A stretch of DNA of 64,000 bases. Source: Toxoplasma gondii ME49 (Eukaryota > Apicomplexa > Conoidasida > Eucoccidiorida > Sarcocystidae). The DNA is taken from assembly GCF_000006565.2 (NCBI RefSeq), contig NC_031478.1, positions 3,305,127-3,369,126 of the forward strand, in the 5' to 3' direction. A program made the position numbers and the translations under genes. Positions within the stretch are counted from its first letter, which is position 1. Each line of letters opens with the position of its first letter. Positions 21,946 through 32,316 of the stretch are shown here, in pieces. Under the pieces are notes generated by a model. That model saw only the letters and a list, made by a program, of their open reading frames with translations, ran no database searches and was not told where the DNA came from.

Positions 21946-22783
21946 ATGGCAACTGGAAGCTCCCGGCGCCTTCTTCGCCTGAGCACTCACCTCAGCGAAG
22001 TCGTTCGCGCTCGAGAAAACTTCTCTTCTCTCCCAACTCTCCTATCTTCTTCGCAGATGCTCTCCGGTCCTTCTTCTCTTTCTTCTTCTCTTTCTTCTTC
22101 CTCTTCTCTCTCTTCTTCTTCTCTCTCTTCTTCTTCTCTCTCTTCTTCTTCTCTCTCTTCTTCTTCTCTCTCTTCTTCTTCTCTCTCTTCTTCTCTCTCG
22201 TCTTCTCTCTCGTCTTCTCTCTCGTCTTCTCTCTCTTCTTCTTCGGCGGCCGCCTTCATGTCTGTATCTGACTTTAAGAGAGAGCGAGAGGGAGTCGCGA
22301 CAGGCGGTGTGCTCGGCCGCTCGGCGTTGCGCCGGCTCTTCTCTTCTTCTCTTCCAGGACCTGGGGCCTTCTGGGATGAGACGCTTCTCTTAGGCTTCCC
22401 TGAAACGACCACGGGGGGCTGCTTGTCCGTCTCTCTGAACCGTCCGAGGCAACTCAACGCGCTGAACGTCGACATGGTCACGGCTTTGCATGCGCTGCTG
22501 CCTCGCGTTGAGGAAGATCCTCGAGTTTCTCTCCTTCTTCTCTCTGGACAAGGCGGCCGGGCCTTCTGCGCCGGAGGCGACATTCGGCAGGTCGCTGGCG
22601 CGCCTCGAGCTGACGTCGCGAGACTCTTTGGCCACGAATACGCGCTCGTCTTCAAAACGTCGAAATTCAAAAAGCCCTATGTCGCACTGTGGGATGGGAT
22701 CGTCATGGGTAACGCACATGCAATAAAAAAGCCACCACACATTACCTCATCTCTACGCATATATACATTCCGTTATATACGTA

Positions 22784-22815
<32 letters not shown>

Positions 22816-25707
22816 GATTTCTATGTATCACTATGCATGTGTCTTTACAGACTTACACATAGAGGGAGGCAACTATCTCTCTATATCTCTCTCTATATCC
22901 ATATCTCTCTCCCTCAAATATATATATCTATATATATTTATATATATTTATATGTATATATATATATATATATATATTCAGTAACTCGTATACATATTAT
23001 GTACTTGGAGCGGCATCTGTCTCTTTGTCCTTCTCGACTGTAGAACTGAGTGGATGCGTTTGTGTGTTAGGCGGCGGCGTGGGCATTTCGATTTTCGCGT
23101 CTCACCGTCTGTGCACAGAGACGACTTTGTGGGCAATGCCTGAGACAGGGATTGGTTTTTTTCCAGATGTTGGTGCAGCTTTCTTTCTCTCTCGTCTGAA
23201 AGCAGCCCCGGGGGTCGGATTTCTTCTCGGCCTTGTCGGGAAGCGCCTCCGAGCTGCAGATCTCCTCGCCACAGGTACAAACGCATGCGTCGCATTCCAG
23301 CGAGCTGAACCATACACATTCACACACACTGTCCTTCAGTACATAGAGCCACGTACACACCAAAAGATATGCTCAAATGTAAATGCCCGTACATTAATAT
23401 ACATTAATATATATATTTATATATACATATATATATATATATGTATATATGCGCGTGCATATGTGTACGTTTGTATGTATGTCTGTATCTAAGCGGAGGC
23501 ACCGAGAGATGACAGAGAGTCGAGGATGGGGGGTGCGAGGAAATGAAGAGGCAGAAGGGGACTTACAGAGGTGAGAGCGAAAGGGCAATGGGGAGAAGGA
23601 AGAAAGGCAAGGGACACAGAGCAACTGCACGCGCCAGGTGCCTACCGCAGATCCATGAGGCATGTTCTGAGTTCGAGACGCCTGTGAACGGCTGGCGAAC
23701 CAGTAGCAGTTTCTTTTTCTTGCGATGTGCTTGAGATGCGTGACTTTTTCGTCGAAGCAGTCGGGGCGCGTGTCTCTTTCCTTCGAGGTGAGGAGACACC
23801 TTCCGGTCTCGACAGGATTTTGTCGTCAAAGGACTGTGGCTTTTCTGTGAGTCTCCTTCCTCGCTCTTGCAGGCCTCGCTACACACTTTGTGCCTCGAGC
23901 CCACCTCGCAGAACTGAAGGAGAAACTGGAGAAGGTCGGTTCTGTGGACCTCTGAGATCTGCCCTTTGTGTGTCCATGCAGAGCTGTGCAGACTCGACTG
24001 GATAGAAATGCGAAACCTCCCCAGCTGCTCTCACTCCTGCAAACAGAGACGGGGACCGCATCCTAAGGGTGGGAGAGGTCACGGTTGACACAGGCTTATC
24101 TTCTGCGTCGGCTTTACGGGGCTTGGCGGTAGTCAGACGAGACGAAAAACGGAGACCAGACTTCCACAAAACTGTATAGAAACGCGTCTACTTGCATGCG
24201 TATATGTATGCAGATGTGGGCGTTTGAGGCGATCTGCACGCGCGTGGGCTTGTATCAGATTCTCTGTCGTGTTTTCTGGAGTTTCTCCGGTGACGTATTA
24301 CGTTCGTGTGTGTACTCCACAGTTTCTCTTTGATGGTATGTTTTTTCCTTCTTTTCTCTCTCCCCCCCTGCGTGGCTGCGTTTACTACGTTCTCTTCATT
24401 CTCCATCTCTCCTCTCTGGAGCTTCGCTTTCTGCATTCGACGGCTTCCAAATTTGCAGCTTCTCTTGTTTTTCCGCTTCAAACAGGTCAACGGTTTCCTC
24501 TCCCCCGAAGCCGCCCGCGCTGAAGTCGACCGCATCGTCGACGAATTCTCTGAGCCTCTCTTCTCCTCTTCTTCTCCCTCTTCTTCTTCTCCCTCTTCTT
24601 CTTCTTCTCCCTCTTCTTCTTCTCCCTCTTCTTCTTCGCTCTGCAATTTGATTGCCGATGTATTGGATGGGTGCGAGAAGTATTTCTCTGTGTTGCCTGA
24701 GTCTTTCCAGGTGAGACAGAGCGAGAGGAAGACACGAGTCGAAGAGAGGAAGCGAGCGAACGATGGCGACGGGATATCGCCGTTTTAATACTGTGGTCTT
24801 TGCGCGAGAAGTTCTCCACCTTTGCGCGCGTGCTTGTCTTCTTGCTTGTCTTCTTTTGCGCAACCTCCGCAGGCGCTGCTTGCCTCGCTCGACGAAGGAA
24901 CGGCCTCTGGATGTCGCTTCGCGGCGGAAGTGAAGCAGACGCTTCGCGATAAATGTCCTCTCTCTTGTGCCGTATGGCTTGCGCTCTTTCGGCAAGCAGA
25001 GGCGCGGAAGTGTGTCGACGAGCGCAGTGACGACGCCCCCTTCTACGCACAGAGAGAAGAAGAAGGCGACAGGCTGCTCGAGGTTCTGCGACAAGACTTC
25101 GTGCTAGCGGAGGCGTTCGGCCACGGGTACCCAGAAAACTTCAAGGAGGGCGTCCGCGCCGTCCTCGTCGACAAAGACAACCGCCCCCAGTGGTAGGGAA
25201 AACAAGAAGCAAGCCACAGTGAGAGAGATGAAGCAGGCGAGGGAGGAGCGACGAAGGGTGGGAAGGCGAGCACGAGGAAAAGACAACGAGAGGAAGAAGT
25301 CAACAGAAGAGAAGGGGAGAGGAAGAGAGAGAAGCCAGGGGAAAAGAAGGACGAGAGAGTGGAAAAAGAGAGAAGAGAGAAAGGAAGAAAGGCAGAGGGA
25401 GAGAGCAAGCCAGGGCCGAGAGAGAACGCGAGAGAAAGGGAGAGCGTAGCGAGGAATGTTCGCAGCGCGGAAAGGGCGAGAGGCGAACAGACAGAGGCGC
25501 CGAAGAGCTCGACGAGAAATAAGGAAAGCGCAGCATTCGAGGACAACAGCGCTTCGCCTCCACAATGTCTTTCTCAGTCTACCTGTAACGTCTTTGTTTT
25601 CGCTTTTCAGGACTCCGAGCAACAACGCAGACGTACATGAAGACGACGTGAGCAGGATGCTGAACTACTGCGAGGCGAACGGTCTGGACCGCTATCTGCA
25701 CTCGTGA
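21946..25707 (+). CDS. HIBCH: 3-hydroxyisobutyryl-CoA hydrolase, mitochondrial (six exons)
   Basis: Exons: 21946-22708, 23071-23274, 23873-23934, 24486-24710, 24873-25192, 25611-25707; phases agree and total 1671 nt (556 residues). HIBCH hydrolyses 3-hydroxyisobutyryl-CoA in valine catabolism and belongs to the crotonase superfamily. Seen: a basic N-terminus (GSSRRLLRLSTHLSE) suited to a mitochondrial presequence; the oxyanion-hole motif AFCAGGDIR near residues 207-214; KPYVALWDGIVMGGGVG; and AMPETGIGFFPDVG with Glu279 and Asp287, matching the catalytic Glu and Asp of human HIBCH. Later come LATGLATHFVP and EGVRAVLVDKD, which set HIBCH apart from ordinary enoyl-CoA hydratases. Odd: a Ser/Leu run (about residues 42-100) between presequence and catalytic domain, and a Ser/Pro run after EFSEPLF, both coded by TCT-type microsatellites. 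Human HIBCH is under 400 residues. No peroxisomal C-terminal signal. Confidence 0.9.
22070..22244 (+). repeat. Coding TCT/TCTC microsatellite
   Basis: A long array of TCTTCTTCTCTC-type units lies inside exon 1 of HIBCH and is translated as a Ser-rich Ser/Leu run. Units are mostly multiples of three bases, so length changes can keep the frame. Confidence 0.92.
22791..22815. repeat. AT microsatellite
   Basis: An uninterrupted (AT)n tract in intron 1 of HIBCH. Further AT-rich tracts follow at about 22917-22978 in the same intron. Confidence 0.92.
23395..23450. repeat. AT-rich microsatellite cluster
   Basis: Imperfect ATTAATAT and (AT)n units in intron 2 of HIBCH. Confidence 0.85.
24561..24640 (+). 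repeat. Second coding TCT/CCC-TCT microsatellite
   Basis: Repeats of CCCTCTTCTTCT type in exon 4 of HIBCH, read in frame as Ser4-Pro units. They sit between two helical segments of the enzyme. Confidence 0.92.
25200..25460 (+). repeat. Purine-rich (GA/GAA) intronic tract
   Basis: The last intron of HIBCH is nearly all purine on the plus strand for about 250 bases (GAGAGAA, GGAAGAAAG units). It is degenerate rather than a perfect repeat. Confidence 0.75.
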
Positions 25708-26557
25708 CTTGCGAGAGAAAGAAGAGAGAACGGCCTAGCCGCGACTTCCGTGCTCATCTCACCAGCCTAAATTCAAAGAGTGTGGTGGGGAGAGAGGGTC
25801 AGTGATCAACGTTTTCTGGGGAGATGAAGAAACACAGGTAGCCAGGGTACTCTGGGGACTTCTGCAAGAGCATAGTGTCCAGTCGCAGCATTAGTAGCTC
25901 GGGACAACCCAGTTATTCGTGACTGCGAGAGCGGAGAGAGACGACGGAGAAGAGCGAGCAACAGAGGAACCGGAAAAAGAGTAGCAAAGGCATGAAAGGC
26001 AGGCGAACCGGAGAAAGGAGAGGAAACGAAGGAGAGAAGGGGGGAACGTTAGACGGAGGGCGGGAGATACGGAAGGGCGCATTTCAACGCGTTTCATCCT
26101 CCCAGGCCTCTCCGTGTGGAAGCGAGAAGCGAACAGACAAGCGAACAAGTTTCAAAAGAAACATTTTTCCTATTCGCCACCACCTCTGTCTGGGCTGAAG
26201 GCAGTGCAGATTCACGCAAAACCTTCTTCAGCCGTGTCCATCGGCATGCGATCGTACCCATCTGTCTAGTCCATGCAGACGTAGACCCATGAATGCCTTC
26301 GTATATTTGACTGGATTATTGACGCATGCGTATCTCTACTTATTCACGTGTGGCTATAGGTCCGTGTGTTTTCTCATCGGTACATGTAGGTGTGTGCCTA
26401 TTTCCACCTGTAGACATAGCCGCTGTGCATACCTGTTTTCACCAATGAAGCTAGATGTTGACATAGGCACATGTGTATCTCTCCAAACATATATGGACGC
26501 TGATGCATACTGTTCCACATACGCATGTACGTGCAGGTGTAGACACATAAATGCATG

Positions 26558-26560
<3 letters not shown>

Positions 26561-26602
<42 letters not shown>
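26561..26602. repeat. (AT)21 microsatellite
   Basis: An uninterrupted alternating AT run, the longest in the window, in the HIBCH-Kazal spacer. Confidence 0.97.
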
Positions 26603-27631
26603 TGGTGCATAAGCGCAGGCACATGTGTAGAGGTTCGGAGTGTGTAGCGTGGGCTCGCCTGTGATTTAAGCAGAGGAGTTTTTCTTTAGACGGCGGCGGT
26701 GGGATCCGATCTGGCGGGGTGATCTTCGGTTCTTTTGCAGGTTTTGGAAATCCTTTCGTTGCCCCGGCCATTGCACTGCGACACAGTGTCACCTTTGTTA
26801 CTGTGGAGAGCTTGTGTTCAGTGGGGCGTCAATGTTTGTTCAAATCACCTTCGCCTTTATTCCGTGTGGAGTAGAAGAAACACCATCTTAATACGGCGAA
26901 GGACTAAGGCGTTTTTCTGCCCGCTCTCTTGGAGTTCTTGAAGACGAGAAAGAGTGCTCGAAAAGGGTCGCTTCAGTTAATGGAAGGGGGGCTAGACATC
27001 CACTTTGCACAGTAGAAACACCGTCCTTTTCCTACTCAGTTGAACGGGGAAGACGCGAGTGGCTCGGTTGCCTTTCGCTGGCAACAAGACATGCATCAGT
27101 GCAAAGACAGAATGAAAATCACCTACGCGTCTTTGCGTGCTGTTGTGGTCATTTCCGGTGAAAAGACGACGTGAAAGCTGAGGGAAAAGGTCTTTCACAC
27201 CGGTCAGACAGGCGCGTCGCGTCCGGCGTTCTCTGCTGGAATAGTGCTTTGCCGACAGCGTAGTGAAAACTGTGCGCCAAACGGACAGAAAATACTTAGA
27301 GATTATCTGTGTTCGCGCAACGGGGAAGTCCTTGAGTACACACAGCGGCACACAGATCGGTCTTCAGATCGAGCGAAAAGGGCGATTCTATGTGAAGCTG
27401 TGGAATGCAACTCGAGGTAGACACATTACGTATACAAAAGTACACACGGGGAGAGGAAAACACGCCGTAAAACTGGTTATTCTTCGCATTTGTTAGAAAT
27501 GCCATTTGGGGGGTTGTGTATTACGAGTTGAACCGCTGGTCAATACGGAGGTCAGTTTCAGCGATAGTGGCGTCTGGACGTCAAGGGTCCGTTCATTCCT
27601 CGAAGATCTAAAAGTTCATCGAAACGAAAAG

Positions 27632-27634
<3 letters not shown>

Positions 27635-27670
<36 letters not shown>
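27635..27670. repeat. (AT)18 microsatellite
   Basis: An uninterrupted alternating AT run in the HIBCH-Kazal spacer. Confidence 0.97.
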
Positions 27671-27673
<3 letters not shown>

Positions 27674-30600
27674 TTCTTTTTGACTTTTTCTGCGCGGCAA
27701 TCCTGACACGGTAGAGGACCGCTTCGGTGGAAGCTGGTGTGTGGATCTTCTACTGGCGTTTGACTCAAATGTCAGATCCATTCTGGAAACTCAGTGGCCG
27801 AGCTACTAGAGTGCCGAGGACAGTCTCGATGAGCGCTTCTCGTCAATCAGATCCCGTACCCAAGGGTCAGTTTTGGAGGACCACTCTAGCCTGAGGGACT
27901 GTATACGAAAGAAGGTTTCTCGCCAGGCAAATGCATGTGTGTGTCTCTATATGGGTTTCTGCTTGGTTGAACGTCTGTAAAACGTGTAAACAAACGTGTC
28001 TGTCGATCGCTGTGATTTGCGGGTCCGTATCGAAGAATCAGTCTCTCGTTACGAGAGTTCTGATCCGCGTACTGCGGATCCGGGCCTGTCAGGAGTTCGG
28101 CTTCTCTTTGTTCTTGTCACAACGCATGAGCGCGCGGTGCGCAACATAGAACGGAGTTTTTCCTCCGTTGAATTTCCGTCCTTTCCCTTCTGGCTTGTCC
28201 CCGAATAGGGAGGACGCGTCTGAAGTAGTGGCAGCAAAAAACCTAGCGTTTCCCCTTCGCTCTCTCCCATGGATGAACTCTTGCCCAGAGGCGCTGTTGC
28301 CTCGTCCTCTGGGGCGTTTTTGGTGAGGAAATGCAAAGGTGACAGTGAAACGCGTGAGTGGCTCCAAAAGCGTGGACAAAACGAATTCGCCTACTCTTAT
28401 CGGATTTGTAGTGTAACAAGCTGTCACATTCACAGTCAAACAACAAGCAAGAAGACTCCGGGAGGAATGAACGTCGATCTACTCGTTCTGTTTTCCGGAA
28501 TTCCGCCCGATTGCAGCCGACAGCTTTTGTCGAGGTGTCGTTTTTGGACACGGTCTCTCGTCTGGTCAAGTATACAGAGTACGGGACGCCTCTCATTCGA
28601 GCGCTTGAATCTGCAGGGGAGATTTGTGTTGATATTGCGTTATTGGCGGCGTTCCTCGGCGCTTCTTTCGTTTGCTGTGTGTGTGTCGCGTCGAGTTTTT
28701 ACGGCTATCTTTCAAGCGCCTGGGGTACCACATGGTCTTTACCCTGAGAGGCACCCAGGGCTCCCTGTGAGGGAAGGAATACTCCGGACGAGAGCCTGAT
28801 GCAGGACAAACACAGAACATTATCTGGCTTTTGGTTCGACAGTGATATTCAAAACGCGAAATGAGCGGCTCTCGATTCCAATTAGCCTCTCTAGAGAAAC
28901 CGTTTCCTCAAGTTCCTTTCCTTCCATTTCCGACGCACGAAATCCTCTCGATAAGCAAGGAGGCGTGTGAAGGTTCATCTACGTCTTCCTCTACAAATTC
29001 GAAGTTCTCTTTCTTGGACGCGGTTCAACTCAGTATTGCTACACTAGTGTCGACAATTTAACGGAAAACTGCCCTTTCTTGTCCGTGGGCACCGATTTCA
29101 GGATTTGAATCCGTCGCACGGAATCCAAATCGATACCGCTATACCTACATATGTACAGGTACAAGCATCTTTAGTCGAGGGATGCGTTATCAACAACGGT
29201 TTCTTGAGAGAGAGTAATGAACTCTTGAGCAAGCCTTGTGGCCAAACGACTCAACGTAATCCGCGAAAACGTGTTCTGCTTCGTCGTCCCCAGTGCTCTG
29301 TCGCTTTGTCTGGGAGCTCTTCGGGTGCCAAGCTGTTCCTCTAGCTCTCAACCGCGTGGAAGTTTTCCTTCGCAAGAGTTATTCGTTTCCTTTGGTACGT
29401 GGACGAAACACAAACTGAAACAATCTGGACATTTTACTTCTCACGATTCCCTCCCCGCGTGTTTTGACCGTGTCGGCCTTCCGGTATTTTTCGATCTAAG
29501 TCACGTGCACACTCTGTCCACATCGTGTCTGTTGAATGCGTTTTTTTTCTCGGCCACTTTACGCTCAAACGGAAAATATCACCCTGAATGAAGTCGAGAA
29601 AAGACGAATCACTATGGCTGTTCCTGATTCGTTTGTGTCCAATGGAAAATTGGCACCCTGATACGCTCTCCGTTTCTGTCGTCTAGACTAGACAAGGCGC
29701 CGACTCGTGCTTGCCAAGGACGAGGGAAGACAGGGGGAAGACGAGCGTGATGCATTTTCAATTATCCTTCCCGCTGGTCTCGGCTTCCCAGATTCTTGCT
29801 GGCACAAAGTTCCGCTGCATCTCTCATCTGCTGCCAAAGTTGCCGGTTCTGAACATTATTCTATTCGTTCAGAGGTTATCAAGCTACATGGGAACCGGAG
29901 TACGCGTACCCGCGCTGATTCTCGCGGTCTGCGTGAGTCGGCTGCTGTTCCGCTCACCACGGCTCTCAGCATAAAGTACTTTTTCGTTCTGTAACGTGAA
30001 TAGCTTCAGTCTTTTTGTATCGCATGGCATCTGGCGTCTGTCGCCATTTCCTTGAGGAATGATCCTCACAAGAACATCCATTTTTCTGGTTTCGGCGAGG
30101 CCGTTCGATGGCAGAGCAGTTTAGCTCAGATTGCCAAGTGTGTGCGTGGAATCAGGGTCGAGGAACCAAACGTGGCAAGCCACTGCAGCACGACATTTCC
30201 CCGCTTGTTCAAAGCTCAACGAGGAGAAACGCGCCTCCTATATCGTAAACTTTCAAGGCCACACAAAGGCTCAAGAGATCCTTTTGCCGTTTGCCGTGCG
30301 TTGTTTCGCACCCGTCTGATAAATTGTGTGCTAATTCGAGGTCTATGTTGTCAGGTAAATCGGAGGAAAGCTAGGAGTCCTACAAAGGCGTTGAGAGAAC
30401 GGAACGGATGCCTCTTTCGACTGTGTCTAATCTGTCGTGCCTAACAAGAGTGACCCCCGCTTGGCGTTTTGCCCGGACAGCGACCGACGCAGACGAAGCT
30501 GACAATATTGAATCTCATTCGACGCAATGAACAGTGAGAAAAAAGAGCCCCGTTTCTCGCTGAACAATCACGTTCCTTCAGGTGGGGCACCCGCAACCTT

Positions 30601-32316
30601 TACCCTCAGTCATATGGCCCCCTCTGGTTAAGTGTGCTTAGATATTCACCGCCAGTTACACAAAAGAAGGGGTTTTACCTTAGGAAGATGCTCGAGCAGC
30701 CTCGTGCTCGCCACAATTGCACTAACCCGGAACGTAGACTCGTCCGCCACGAGAGTTCAGTGGCCGAGACGATGAAGCCTCTCTTTGCTGGTTGGACGTC
30801 TCTCCCTAAGCTGTTGTGTTCCTCAGTTCGTGACATCGCGATAGAGAAAAGAGCAGAAAATGGACGGAAAGAGAGTGGACAAACAGAGGGAATGCAGGAC
30901 GAAAAAGAGACAGAAGAAGACGGAGATGACGGAAGGGGAACAGACAAAGAAGACTGGATAAACCAACGCGAACAGGCGGTGGAAGCGAAGGTGACACGTA
31001 ACGTTGCTTCGACTTCCACAGAGAATATGCGCAGGAAAGAAGGCAGGGACACAGAGAGACGGCCCATTCATTCACTGGAGTCCAACAATGTTTCAGGTCT
31101 GTCGAGAAAGCGAAGAAAGGTTTCCTATCTAAGCACCCAAACACCTCACCGAGTGAGACGTAAAGAGGTTCCTGGACAACCGCCCGGTTGGGGTAAACAT
31201 ACAGCCTGCGAGCGGGAAGTTGGTGGCTGGAGTTCGACTGGTGCCGAAGAGTTCGCTTTCCAGCAAAGACGTATTCTTTTTTTTGAACCAGTGTCACCGC
31301 GGGGAGAAACGAAAGGCCTCTCTCTTTGCCCACAACTAAAATCATTTTCGCCGTCATATCTTCCCCGTAGTTGTTCCCCCTCGTGTTTCCGTCTAAGAAT
31401 ACCCTCTTGCAGTTCCATTGCCCGTTCGGCTCCTGGATCTTCTGCTGCTTCAGCCAGTTGCTACCCGCTTTCCTGCTGCTCTGCAGAGGCCGCCCACTCG
31501 TCTCCTTCTCCCTCGGATTCTTGTTTTTTGCTTCTGTCGCACTTTGGGTCTGCTGCGTGGGGTCTTGCACCCGGCTGCCTTCTACCGCCGAGGTTCAGTG
31601 CCCCGACACAGTGGCGAGACTCTTGGCAGAAGAGGCCGCTGCGACGTCGGACAGATCTCCAGAGAACACCGCTCTCCACAGAGGGGAGAGGGACGGAACG
31701 GAGAGAAAAGACTCCCCATGTTTTCTCCGTCGGTCACGTCTCCACGTTGCTCTGTACGTCGGTATCACGTCGCCCCAGCTCTCCCGCGAGAAAGGCGGTG
31801 GAGACAAGTCGTAGATGTCGCAGAAGCGAGTTCAGTCGGCGCTGTCGGATTTATGCGCGAGGTCCTCCAGATTTGTTACCGGCTTCAGACTCTCTTTCTC
31901 AGAGGCACTGCATTAGTCGGATCGGTATTTACGTTGCTTGGGACTGCTCCGTTTCGTCTCTTCGTCTGCCTTCTTGGTATTCGCCATTCTCCACTGCCTC
32001 TCGTGGTTCAGAGGTCTCGGGAAGTGGGTGTTCTCATGGCTCGGTTTTCAACTGTCCGGCGCTACCTTCGGGCGCAGCTACCACAAGCGGAGACACCAGG
32101 TCGCTTGCCTGTTCACCATGCAGGAGAGACGAGAATCCTGAGGCTTCCCGCGTCCACGCGTTTTCTGGCTGCAGAATGCGGCAGAAAAGCCAAAACTGTG
32201 AGGATGTGCAGGAGTCGTCTTCCTCCCATTCCTCGGGTTCTCTCTTCTCTTCTTCCCAGATCTGCAGAAGACCCTACGATTCTCGTCCCAAGTCGTTTCG
32301 TCTCTTACGACAGAAA

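Larger units (their letters stand above)
25708..32316. other. Long spacer and probable 5' leader of the Kazal gene
   Basis: A 6.6-kb stretch. Its left part holds the HIBCH 3' UTR; the centre holds two long AT microsatellites. ORFs between 26700 and 30450 are short and give no recognisable protein. From 30634 to 32316 the frame of the Kazal ORF stays open upstream of its likely start (see findings). No RNA gene or mobile element is seen. Confidence 0.4.

Noticed and set aside
21606..22271. Phe/Ser-rich 221-codon plus-strand ORF resembling a membrane protein
   Set aside because: Its hydrophobic part is the TTC-frame reading of the HIBCH coding microsatellite.
23727..24005. 92-codon ORF overlapping HIBCH exon 3
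   Set aside because: It is in a different frame from the ATHFVP segment that continues the enzyme; it is mostly intron.
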